From Pedobacter metabolipauper (lineage in GTDB: Bacteria > Bacteroidota > Bacteroidia > Sphingobacteriales > Sphingobacteriaceae), in contig NZ_SNYC01000007.1 in assembly GCF_004362715.1 (NCBI RefSeq), positions 186,001-250,000 of the forward strand: a stretch of DNA of 64,000 nt, read 5' to 3'. Below, piece by piece: positions 35,216 through 43,427 of the stretch. Under the pieces are notes generated by a model that was not told the origin of the DNA, did no database searches, and saw nothing but the letters and a program-made list of their open reading frames with translations. Positions within the stretch are counted from its first letter, which is position 1. Every line of letters begins with the position of its first letter. Made by a program: the position numbers and the translations under genes.

Positions 35216-36364
35216 ATGAACAGGATTTATTTAGATAATGCCGCTACTACACCTTTAGATGCAGTGGTAATCGACGAAATGGTGAATGTGATGAAATCGC
35301 ATTATGGTAACCCATCTTCTATTCATGCACAGGGACGTGAAGTGAGAACACTGATCGAAAAGGCAAGGAAAACAGTTGCCGGCCTTTTAAATGCAACCCC
35401 TGCAGAGATCTTCTTTACTTCTGGAGGTACTGAAGCAGACAACACCGCAATAAGATGCGGTATTGCTGCCTATCACATTAAACATGCAATTACCTCTAAA
35501 ATAGAACACCACGCCGTTGAGCATACGCTAACCATGCTTTTACAGCAAGGCGTGATCGATAAGCTGAGCTTTGTTGATATTGATGAAAAAGGTAATGTTG
35601 ATCTAAACCATCTGGAACAGCTTCTGGAAAATAATGAACGTTCTTTCGTATCCCTGATGCATGCCAATAATGAATTGGGAACATTAACAGACATGGAGAA
35701 GGTAGGGGATATCTGTGAAAAATACAATGCCATTTACCATTGCGATACCGTTCAAACGATGGGACATTATGTACACGATGTAAGAAAGCTCAAAGCCCAC
35801 TTCATTGTTTGTGCAGCACATAAACTTCATGGCCCTAAAGGGGTGGGGTTCTTGTTCGTTAACCATACGATAAAGATCAGTCCGATGATCTTTGGGGGTG
35901 CACAGGAACGCAACATGCGTGGCGGAACTGAAAATGTGTATGGAATTGTTGGTTTAGCCAAAGCCCTGGAAATTGCATATGCAGAAATGGATGCACACCA
36001 GCAGCACATTCAGGAATTAAAAAGCTATATGATTGAGCAGCTGACCAGTGAAATTCCTGATCTTTACTTTAATGGAGAAATAGAACCTGCTAAAAGTTTA
36101 TACACCGTTTTAAATGTTTCATTCCCGGCTATGGAAATGTCAGACATGCTGTTGTTTAACCTGGACATTAATGGTATCTCTGCATCTGGCGGAAGTGCCT
36201 GCTCTTCCGGTTCTAATATCGGATCTCATGTGCTGAACGGAATATCCGCAGATCCAAACCGTCCGTCAGTACGTTTTTCATTTAGCAAATACACCACAAA
36301 AGAAGAGCTGGATTTTGTAGTTCAGAAGGTAAAAGATATTGTGAGCCAGAATGTAATTGCCTAA
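35216..36364 (+). CDS. Cysteine desulfurase (NifS/IscS type)
   Basis: 382 residues. PLP-dependent class V aminotransferase fold: YLDNAATTPLD start, TSGGTEADNTAI, catalytic Lys203 in AAHKLHGPKG, and the sulfur-carrying Cys329 in SGGSACSSGS. It takes sulfur from cysteine to supply iron-sulfur clusters or thiolated tRNA. No iscU or other Fe-S assembly gene is beside it, so it could serve either pathway. Start ATG at 35216, 4 bp after glmM. Confidence 0.93.
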   Translation: MNRIYLDNAATTPLDAVVIDEMVNVMKSHYGNPSSIHAQGREVRTLIEKARKTVAGLLNATPAEIFFTSGGTEADNTAIRCGIAAYHIKHAITSKIEHHAVEHTLTMLLQQGVIDKLSFVDIDEKGNVDLNHLEQLLENNERSFVSLMHANNELGTLTDMEKVGDICEKYNAIYHCDTVQTMGHYVHDVRKLKAHFIVCAAHKLHGPKGVGFLFVNHTIKISPMIFGGAQERNMRGGTENVYGIVGLAKALEIAYAEMDAHQQHIQELKSYMIEQLTSEIPDLYFNGEIEPAKSLYTVLNVSFPAMEMSDMLLFNLDINGISASGGSACSSGSNIGSHVLNGISADPNRPSVRFSFSKYTTKEELDFVVQKVKDIVSQNVIA

Positions 36365-36446
36365 CGAGTTTTCAATTTATGTAAACAATACAAGTTTAAG
36401 AGGTGTTATTAGTTTGATTATTATTATTTAACTAATCTTTTGAACT

Positions 36447-36641
36447 ATGAAAACTACAGATAAAGAAGAACCTAAAAAAACCGTTTATAAAGAAACGGAT
36501 AAATCGAATGAAGAACTTACCAATGGAGAGACCTCATCGGTATCTCATTTGGACAGATCCAGTTTTACGAAACAGCCGGCACGTAAAAACAAGCCGCTGG
36601 GATCCGGACATGAACCTGGTGTAATGCCAGGGAGCGAATAG
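36447..36641 (+). CDS. Small disordered hypothetical protein, 64 aa
   Basis: A highly polar protein rich in Lys, Glu, Thr and Ser with no hydrophobic core, ending GHEPGVMPGSE. It looks intrinsically disordered. It is framed by its own AT-rich upstream region and a good terminator, which argues for a real transcript. I do not recognise the family. Similar short charged proteins ending in GHEPG-like tails occur in Pedobacter relatives as far as I recall. Confidence 0.6.
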   Translation: MKTTDKEEPKKTVYKETDKSNEELTNGETSSVSHLDRSSFTKQPARKNKPLGSGHEPGVMPGSE

Positions 36642-36660
36642 GCAAGATTCACAATAACTT

Positions 36661-36695
36661 AAAAAAAAGCAGTACCAAACCGTACTGCTTTTTTT
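36661..36695 (+). terminator. Terminator after the small disordered protein gene
   Basis: 12-bp stem AAAAAGCAGTAC/GTACTGCTTTTT with a CAAACC loop. Confidence 0.9.
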
Positions 36696-36815
36696 AGTTT
36701 AATAATATTTGGTAAAAAACTTTATATTGCCTTTGATTTTGTTACGATTGATCTATATAAATTTACATTATATTATGTTTATTTGTGTGCTAAATCGTTT
36801 AAACTTAAAAAGCAT

Positions 36816-37493
36816 ATGAACAAAACCACTAAATTGATCGTTTTAACCGCTCTCGTTACTTTATGCGGTTACCAATCAAACGCTCAGGAAAAAGAAACTA
36901 TTAAAAGAGACGGACTTACCCTAAATTTTACCAGTTTAGACAGTTCCTTTGATCCGAGATTAAAACAAAGGATGATTGAAACCTTTTTTACAGTTTATCC
37001 GCTTCTAAAAAAAGAATACAATGAAAATGCAGCTACTGAACTGAACTTTGTAATTGATACCGCATACAAAGGCGTTGCAGCAACAGGAGGAGGCAGAATT
37101 GTTTACAGCCCTGCTTATTTTAAACAGCATCCAACAGATGTTGATGTGGTAACGCACGAAGTAATGCACGTGATCCAGTCTTACGGACGTGGTGCCGGAC
37201 CAGGATGGCTTACAGAAGGTATTGCTGATTATGTACGTTATAAATTTGGTGTTGATAATCCGGGAGCCAAATGGGCACTTCCAGAATATAAAGATACCCA
37301 AAGCTATACCAATAGCTATAGAATTACTGCCCGCTTCCTGGCCTGGTTAGAAAGTCACGGAAATAAAGGCCTGGTTAAAAAATTAGATGCTAACTTACGC
37401 GCTCATACTTTTACCGCTGAACTTTGGAAAAAAGAGACCGGCAAAACACTAGATGAGCTATGGGTAGCTTATTCTGCAAATCCAGCATTGTAA
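36816..37493 (+). CDS. Basic secretory protein family metallopeptidase-like
   Basis: 225 residues from the ATG at 36816, which gives a proper signal peptide ending SNAQ (residue 24). The zincin motif THEVMH has His114, Glu115 and His118, followed by GWLTEGIADYVRYKFG, typical of the basic secretory protein (plant BSP) family. The family has been proposed to act as secreted proteases. The 8-bp gap to the GH92 gene makes it a probable partner in breaking down glycosylated protein. Substrate is unproven. Confidence 0.88.
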   Translation: MNKTTKLIVLTALVTLCGYQSNAQEKETIKRDGLTLNFTSLDSSFDPRLKQRMIETFFTVYPLLKKEYNENAATELNFVIDTAYKGVAATGGGRIVYSPAYFKQHPTDVDVVTHEVMHVIQSYGRGAGPGWLTEGIADYVRYKFGVDNPGAKWALPEYKDTQSYTNSYRITARFLAWLESHGNKGLVKKLDANLRAHTFTAELWKKETGKTLDELWVAYSANPAL

Positions 37494-37501
37494 CACATTA
37501 A

Positions 37502-39808
37502 ATGAAAATTATAAATATGATTAAAAGATTCCTAACCGCCTCACTGGTTTTAGCATCGTTTAGCACGTTTGCTCAAACAGTAGGAAAGATCACAGATCCT
37601 GTAGAATGGATCAATCCGTTAATGGGTACGGCAAGTAAGCCTGCGCTGTCTAACGGAAATACTTACCCAACCATCGCGTTGCCATGGGGTATGAACTTCT
37701 GGACTCCCCAAACAGGTAGAATGGGTGATGGATGGGCATATACTTATGAAGCTGATAAGATCAGGGGATTCAAACAAACACACCAGCCTTCTCCATGGAT
37801 GAACGACTATGGTCAGTTTGCCATTATGCCGGTAACTGGTAAAATGAAATTTAACCAGGATGACAGGGCCAGCTGGTTCTCTCACAAGGCTGAAATTGTT
37901 AAACCTTACTATTACAGTGTTTACCTGGCAGATGCCGATGTAACTACAGAAATTGCACCAACAGAAAGAGCTGCTCAGTTCCGTTTTACATTTCCTAAAT
38001 CTGATGATTCTTATGTAGTTGTTGATGCATTTGATAAAGGTTCTTATATTAAGATCATTCCTGCAGAACGTAAAATTGTAGGATACAGCACCAGGTACGC
38101 CCGCGGACCATTACCTAAAAACTTTAAAAATTACTTTGTAATCTATTTTGACAAGGCATTTACCTCTGCCAATGCAACAAGAGGCAGAAACCTTGCAAAA
38201 GATACCCTGGAATTAACCAGTGATCACTCTGGTGCAATTGTAGGTTTTAAAACGGCTAAAGGCGAGCAGGTAAACATGAAGGTTGCCTCTTCTTTTATCA
38301 GCATCGAACAAGCTGACATCAGTTTAAAAAGAGAGTTGGCTAACGATAACTTTGAAACCACAAAAGAAAAAGGTAAAGCCGTTTGGAATAAAACATTGAG
38401 CAAAATCAGTGTAGAAGGCGGATCAATTGATCAAACCCGCACTTTTTACTCGAGCTTATACCGTACGTTATTCTTCCCGAATAAAATGTACGAATTGGAT
38501 GCCAGCAATAAAATTGTTCACTGGAGCCCATACACTGGTGAGATAAAACCAGGTTATATGTTTGCAGGTACAGGCTTCTGGGATACTTTCAGAGCTTTAT
38601 ACCCATTCCTTAACCTGATGTATCCTTCTATTAACAAAGAAATGCAGGAAGGACTGATCAATGATTATAAAGAAGGCGGATGGTTACCAGAATGGTCCAG
38701 CCCCGGATATGCCAATATCATGATCGGCAATAACTCTGCTTCTGTTGTTGCAGATGCATACATTAAAGGGATCCGTGGATATGACATCAACACCTTGTGG
38801 GATGCCGTAACTCATGGTGCAAACAATGAAGGCCCGATCCAGGCAGTTGGACGTGCCGGTGTTAAATATTACAATGAACTGGGTTATGTTCCTTATGATG
38901 TAAAGATCAATGAGAATGCAGCAAGAACATTGGAGTATTCTTATGATGACTTTACCATTTACCAATTGGGTAGGGCGTTGAACAAGCCAAAAGCAGAAAT
39001 TGATATCTATGCAAAACGTGCATTGAACTATAAAAAACTCTTTGATCCGGCTACCGGGTTAATGCGCGGAAAGAATAAAGATGGAAGCTTCCAGTCTCCA
39101 TTCAATCCATTTAAATGGGGTGATGCATTTACTGAAGGTAACAGCTGGCATTATTCCTGGTCAGTATTCCAGGATATTGATGGCTTATCTAAGCTAATGG
39201 GTGGAAAAGATAAGTTTGTAAGCAAACTGGATTCTGTATTTACACTTCCTCCAGTTTTTGATGACAGCTATTATGGTGGTGTGATCCATGAGATCAGAGA
39301 GATGCAGATTGCAAACATGGGCCAGTATGCGCATGGTAATCAGCCAATTCAGCACATGATCTATTTATACAACTATGCTGGTGCGCCATGGAAAACCCAA
39401 TACTGGGTTCGTGAAACCATGAACAGAATGTATAAAGCAACTCCAGACGGATATTGCGGTGATGAAGATAACGGTCAAACTTCTGCCTGGTATGTATTCT
39501 CTGCTTTGGGATTCTATCCGGTAACGCCTGCAGTTGATCAGTATGTTGTAGGTGCTCCATTATTTAAGAAAGTAACCTTAACCCTTGAGAACGGTAAAAC
39601 TGTGGTGATCAATGCGCCAAATAACAGCGATGATAACCGGTATGTTCAAGGACTGAAATACAATGGTAAAGAGCAAACCAAAAACTGGTTGAGCCACTCT
39701 AATTTATTAAAAGGTGCTACCCTTGATTTTGACATGACGTCAAAACCAAATAAAACAAGAGGAACAAGTGAATCTGATTTCCCTTATTCACTGTCTACAG
39801 AAAAATAA
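37502..39808 (+). CDS. GH92 alpha-1,2-mannosidase
   Basis: 768 residues with signal peptide ending FAQ (residue 25). GH92 motifs: LPWGMNFWTPQ, KIRGFKQTHQPSPW, AGTGFWDTFRALYPFLNLM, FTEGNSWHYSW with Glu545 in the catalytic-acid position, and YCGDEDNGQTSAWYVFSALGFYPV with Asp654/Asp656 as likely bases. GH92 enzymes are calcium-dependent inverting exo-mannosidases acting on N-glycans and fungal mannan. Pairing with a secreted peptidase suggests mannoprotein use. ATG at 37517 is an alternative start. Confidence 0.94.
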   Translation: MKIINMIKRFLTASLVLASFSTFAQTVGKITDPVEWINPLMGTASKPALSNGNTYPTIALPWGMNFWTPQTGRMGDGWAYTYEADKIRGFKQTHQPSPWMNDYGQFAIMPVTGKMKFNQDDRASWFSHKAEIVKPYYYSVYLADADVTTEIAPTERAAQFRFTFPKSDDSYVVVDAFDKGSYIKIIPAERKIVGYSTRYARGPLPKNFKNYFVIYFDKAFTSANATRGRNLAKDTLELTSDHSGAIVGFKTAKGEQVNMKVASSFISIEQADISLKRELANDNFETTKEKGKAVWNKTLSKISVEGGSIDQTRTFYSSLYRTLFFPNKMYELDASNKIVHWSPYTGEIKPGYMFAGTGFWDTFRALYPFLNLMYPSINKEMQEGLINDYKEGGWLPEWSSPGYANIMIGNNSASVVADAYIKGIRGYDINTLWDAVTHGANNEGPIQAVGRAGVKYYNELGYVPYDVKINENAARTLEYSYDDFTIYQLGRALNKPKAEIDIYAKRALNYKKLFDPATGLMRGKNKDGSFQSPFNPFKWGDAFTEGNSWHYSWSVFQDIDGLSKLMGGKDKFVSKLDSVFTLPPVFDDSYYGGVIHEIREMQIANMGQYAHGNQPIQHMIYLYNYAGAPWKTQYWVRETMNRMYKATPDGYCGDEDNGQTSAWYVFSALGFYPVTPAVDQYVVGAPLFKKVTLTLENGKTVVINAPNNSDDNRYVQGLKYNGKEQTKNWLSHSNLLKGATLDFDMTSKPNKTRGTSESDFPYSLSTEK

Positions 39809-39821
39809 TTGTAGCGAATAC

Positions 39822-39862
39822 AAAAAAATCCCGCTTTTGCAATTGCAGAAGCGGGATTTTTT
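39822..39862. terminator. Bidirectional terminator between GH92 and accD
   Basis: 14-bp arms built on ATCCCGCTT/AAGCGGGAT with A and T runs on the two sides. Confidence 0.92.
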
Positions 39863-39881
39863 ATTTCTGTTAATTTAGTAT

Positions 39882-40727
39882 TTAATTCTTCATCATTTTA
39901 AGGAACGATGCCAGCTTAGCTTTCATTGACCTGCGGTCTACAATGAAATCCAGGAAACCATGTTCCAATACGAACTCGGCAGTCTGAAATCCTTTAGGCA
40001 AATCCTTTTTAATGGTTTCTTTAATTACCCTCGGACCGGCGAAGCCGATCAGTGCACCTGGTTCAGCAATGTTAATATCGCCAAGCATGGCATAAGAAGC
40101 AGTTACACCGCCTGTAGTAGGATCTGTAAGCAAAGAGATGTAAGGAATTTTAGCCTGGCTTAGAAGGGCTAATTTTGCCGATGTCTTGGCCATTTGCATC
40201 AATGAAAATGCAGCTTCCATCATTCGTGCGCCGCCAGACTTAGAGATCATGAGGAACGGGATCTTATGCTTAATGGAATAATCAATAGATCTGGCGATCT
40301 TTTCGCCTACAACTGATCCCATTGATCCGCCTATAAAATTGAAGTCCATACAGGCAATAACCAGGTCTTCACCTTCTACTTTACCATATCCGGCACGGAT
40401 GGCATCTTTTAAGCCGGTTTTAGCCATGCTCTCTACCAGTCGCTCCGTGTACGGTTTACTGTCTGTAAAGTTTAGCGGATCTGCAGATGTGAGGTCTGCA
40501 AAAAGCTCTGTAAATTGATTGTCATCAAACAGAACCTGGAAATATTCTTTGGAGCCTACCCTTAAATGGTAGTCACAATATTGACAAACGTATTTATTTT
40601 CTACCAGGTCTGCGCTATGAAGTGCTTTCTTACAGTTCGGACACTTGTTCCATAAACCATCCGGTGCTTCTTTTTTTTCTTCTGTTAGCGTACTGATACC
40701 TTTTTTTTCTCTCTTAAACCAAGCCAT
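39882..40727 (-). CDS. accD: Acetyl-CoA carboxylase carboxyltransferase subunit beta
   Basis: 281 residues from the ATG at 40727 (MAWFKREKKGI); an upstream in-frame ATG adds nine residues not seen in the family. A four-Cys zinc finger (CPNC, then CQYC) leads the crotonase-fold carboxyltransferase domain (SGGARMMEAAFSLMQMAKTS; DPTTGGVTASYAMLGDI; GFAGPRVIKETI). It transfers carboxyl from carboxybiotin to acetyl-CoA for fatty-acid synthesis with AccA, whose gene is not in this window. Confidence 0.95.
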   Translation of the reverse strand: MAWFKREKKGISTLTEEKKEAPDGLWNKCPNCKKALHSADLVENKYVCQYCDYHLRVGSKEYFQVLFDDNQFTELFADLTSADPLNFTDSKPYTERLVESMAKTGLKDAIRAGYGKVEGEDLVIACMDFNFIGGSMGSVVGEKIARSIDYSIKHKIPFLMISKSGGARMMEAAFSLMQMAKTSAKLALLSQAKIPYISLLTDPTTGGVTASYAMLGDINIAEPGALIGFAGPRVIKETIKKDLPKGFQTAEFVLEHGFLDFIVDRRSMKAKLASFLKMMKN

Positions 40728-40847
40728 GTTATTTCTTGAAAAATGCGAGTACAAAGAAACGAAAAAAAATTAGAACAGTTTATGCTTGTTTAAGGATAAC
40801 TTTAGTTAAAATATTCATAACTTCGGCGTACATATAAAATATTAAAG

Positions 40848-41927
40848 ATGAGTTTAAAAGGCTATAAAGGCGTAATTTACGGAGATGCCGTTCAAGAATT
40901 ATTTGAACAGGCTAAAAAACATCAGTTTGCATTGCCAGCGGTAAATGTTACAGGTACAAATACCATCAACGCGGTAATGGAAACTGCTAAGGCAGTTAAT
41001 TCGCCGGTAATTATTCAATTGTCTAATGGCGGAGCACAATTTTATGCAGGTAAAACATTAAATAATGATAATTTAAATGCATGTGTACTGGGCGCGGTTT
41101 CTGCTGCTAAACATGTTCATTTATTAGCTGAGCACTATGGTGTTGCAGTTGTTTTACACACAGACCATGCCGCAAAAAAGTTATTGCCATGGATCGATGG
41201 ATTGTTGGATCATGGTGAGAAATTCTTTGCTGAACATGGTAAACCTTTGTTTTCATCACACATGCTTGACCTTTCTGAAGAGCCTATTGAAGAGAACATG
41301 GAAATTTCAGCAAAATATTTAGCGCGTATGGCTAAATTAGGAATGACCATTGAAATTGAACTTGGTGTTACAGGTGGTGAAGAGGATGGTGTAGACAACA
41401 GTGATGTAGACAGCTCTAAATTATACACACAACCTTCTGAAGTTGCTTATGCCTATGAAGAATTGAGCAAAGTGAGTGATAAATTTACTGTTGCTGCTGC
41501 ATTTGGTAACGTTCACGGCGTTTATAAACCGGGAAATGTTAAATTACAACCTGTAATTCTTAAAAACTCTCAGGACTTTGTAAAAGAGAAATTCGGACTT
41601 ACTGCAGAAAAACCAGTTAATTTTGTATTTCATGGCGGATCTGGTTCTTCTCAGGAAGAGATCAGAGAGGCAATTTCTTATGGTGCAATTAAAATGAATA
41701 TTGATACCGATATGCAATGGGCATACTGGGAAGGTATTTTGGAATATTATAAAGCAAATGAAGCTTATCTTCAAGGTCAGATCGGTAACCCGGATGGAGA
41801 AGATAAACCAAATAAGAAATATTATGATCCACGCGTTTGGTTGCGTAAAGGGGAAGAAAACTTCGTTACCCGTTTAAAACAAGCTTTTGAAGATTTAAAC
41901 TGCAAAGACGCAAGCGATAAATTATAA
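40848..41927 (+). CDS. fbaA: Fructose-bisphosphate aldolase, class II
   Basis: 359 residues, the E. coli FbaA type. Zinc-binding and catalytic parts are VVLHTDHAAKK, EIELGVTGGEEDGVDNS, FGNVHGVYKPGNV and VFHGGSGSSQEEI. It cleaves fructose-1,6-bisphosphate to the two triose phosphates in glycolysis and works backwards in gluconeogenesis. Single gene, divergent from accD, with a terminator after it. Confidence 0.96.
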   Translation: MSLKGYKGVIYGDAVQELFEQAKKHQFALPAVNVTGTNTINAVMETAKAVNSPVIIQLSNGGAQFYAGKTLNNDNLNACVLGAVSAAKHVHLLAEHYGVAVVLHTDHAAKKLLPWIDGLLDHGEKFFAEHGKPLFSSHMLDLSEEPIEENMEISAKYLARMAKLGMTIEIELGVTGGEEDGVDNSDVDSSKLYTQPSEVAYAYEELSKVSDKFTVAAAFGNVHGVYKPGNVKLQPVILKNSQDFVKEKFGLTAEKPVNFVFHGGSGSSQEEIREAISYGAIKMNIDTDMQWAYWEGILEYYKANEAYLQGQIGNPDGEDKPNKKYYDPRVWLRKGEENFVTRLKQAFEDLNCKDASDKL

Positions 41928-41944
41928 TTTACTAAAAATAATCG

Positions 41945-41978
41945 AAGCGTCGCAAGAATCTACTTGTGGCGCTTTTTT
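41945..41978 (+). terminator. Terminator after fbaA
   Basis: Arms AAGCGTCGCAAG and CTTGTGGCGCTT pair with two G-U wobbles, followed by six T. Confidence 0.8.
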
Positions 41979-42008
41979 GTACAATTGACAAGCTAACCCC
42001 AACATAAA

Positions 42009-42434
42009 ATGGAAACTCTTCAGGTAATTAAAATAAAAAACAAAGAAGAACTGGAACAGGCATTTGCCATTCGTAAAATTGTTTTTGTTGAAGAACAGAA
42101 TTGCCCACCCGAACTGGAATGGGAAAATGAAGAGGTCTCAACCCATTTTCTGGCCCTGATCAATACCAATCCATGCGGGGCTTGCAGGTGGCGTAAAACA
42201 GATGCTGGTTATAAGCTGGAACGCTTTGCCGTATTAAAAGAATATAGGGGAAAGCGGATCGGACAGGCACTTGTTGCTGCGGCCTTGCATGATCTGCCTG
42301 CTGATGCCAGCTACATTTATCTGAATGCCCAGATCGATGCGATGGGATTATATGCAAAATTCGGCTTTGTGGCTGAAGGTGATCAGTTTGAAGAGGCCGG
42401 GATCCAGCATTTTAAAATGGTTAAGAAAAGCTAA
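42009..42434 (+). CDS. GNAT-family N-acetyltransferase
   Basis: 141 residues. The acetyl-CoA pyrophosphate loop is EYRGKRIGQALVAAAL, and the domain start (IRKIVFVEEQNCPPELEWE) and end (YAKFGFVAEGDQFEEAGIQH) resemble the ElaA/YjcF group. Substrate unknown. It meets the convergent HMG-CoA lyase gene with an 11-bp gap. Confidence 0.88.
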   Translation: METLQVIKIKNKEELEQAFAIRKIVFVEEQNCPPELEWENEEVSTHFLALINTNPCGACRWRKTDAGYKLERFAVLKEYRGKRIGQALVAAALHDLPADASYIYLNAQIDAMGLYAKFGFVAEGDQFEEAGIQHFKMVKKS

Positions 42435-42445
42435 AGACAGGCTGC

Positions 42446-43306
42446 TTAAAAAAAGATCTCCCGGGATAACAGCAAAGCCTGATTCCATTTGTCCATATTC
42501 AGGTTTAAAGGTTCGCCCTTACTATTTAAATAGCTGATCAGCTCTTCGGTAGCCATATTTCCGGTAAGATCATCAGCAGCCATCGGACAACCGCCAAATC
42601 CTTTTAATGCGCTGTCAAAGCGTCTGCATCCGCATTGATAAGCGGCTTCGATCTTTTCAAAACGGGTATTTGGCGTACTGTGTAAATGAAGACCTATTTC
42701 TACATTTTTAAAGGCACTTACAAGTGCTGGTAAGATCTGTTTTATTTTTTCCGGTGAAGAAATACCAGTGGTGTCAGATAAAGACAAGATCTTAACCCCA
42801 TGACCGACTAGTACAGTTGACCATTCTTCAACAATCTCCGCATTCCATTCATTGCCGTAAGGATTTCCGAAACCCATAGACAGGTATACTACCGCCTTTT
42901 TATTGTTCTGATCACATAGTTCGAGCATCTGTTTAACGGTGTCCAGCGATTGTGCAATGCTGGAATTGGTATTCCGTTGCTGAAACGTTTCTGAGATGGA
43001 AAAAGGAAATCCAAGATAATTGATCTCTTCATGTTTTACGGCTTCCTGTACACCTCTTAAATTCGCTACAATAGCCAGCAGCTTAGAAGTCGTATTACTT
43101 AGATCCAGCTTTGACAATACTTCTTTGGTATCTCTTAACTGCGGAATGGCTTTTTCAGAAACAAAGCTTCCAAAGTCAATGGTATCAAACCCAACCTGCA
43201 GCAGGAGGTTAATGTATTGAGCCTTAAGATCGGTGTCAATAAAATGGTGAATACCCTGCATCGCATCGCGCGGACATTCAATGAGTTTAACAGGGTTTTG
43301 GGTCAT
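42446..43306 (-). CDS. Hydroxymethylglutaryl-CoA lyase-like enzyme
   Basis: 286 residues. DRE-TIM metallolyase fold: IECPRDAMQG holds the catalytic Arg/Asp, HLHSTPNTR is the metal His region and KGFGGCPMA carries the conserved active-site Cys. HMG-CoA lyase splits HMG-CoA to acetyl-CoA and acetoacetate in leucine breakdown and ketone metabolism. The sequence keeps the family catalytic set. It is a lone gene. Confidence 0.9.
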   Translation of the reverse strand: MTQNPVKLIECPRDAMQGIHHFIDTDLKAQYINLLLQVGFDTIDFGSFVSEKAIPQLRDTKEVLSKLDLSNTTSKLLAIVANLRGVQEAVKHEEINYLGFPFSISETFQQRNTNSSIAQSLDTVKQMLELCDQNNKKAVVYLSMGFGNPYGNEWNAEIVEEWSTVLVGHGVKILSLSDTTGISSPEKIKQILPALVSAFKNVEIGLHLHSTPNTRFEKIEAAYQCGCRRFDSALKGFGGCPMAADDLTGNMATEELISYLNSKGEPLNLNMDKWNQALLLSREIFF

Positions 43307-43380
43307 TATTTGGTTTTCCTGGTCATGTATGCATTCAAAATTACATATAATCCGCTACCAAATGGAATTTATGGCAAACA

Positions 43381-43406
43381 AAAAAGGCATCCAACCGGAT
43401 GCCTTT
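43381..43406 (-). terminator. Terminator after secDF
   Basis: Perfect 11-bp stem AAAAGGCATCC/GGATGCCTTTT with an AACC loop; lies just past the secDF stop on the minus strand. Confidence 0.88.
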
Positions 43407-43427
43407 TAATATTATATGTATTGTTTC

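Noticed and set aside
37502..39808. Gln614 in the HGNQPIQH segment of the GH92 protein, where many members have GNEPSH, as a sign of mannosyl-phosphate specificity
   Set aside because: The catalytic acid by spacing from the Asp654/Asp656 pair is Glu545 in FTEGNSWHYSW, which is present; the Gln is at a different site, so no special specificity is claimed.
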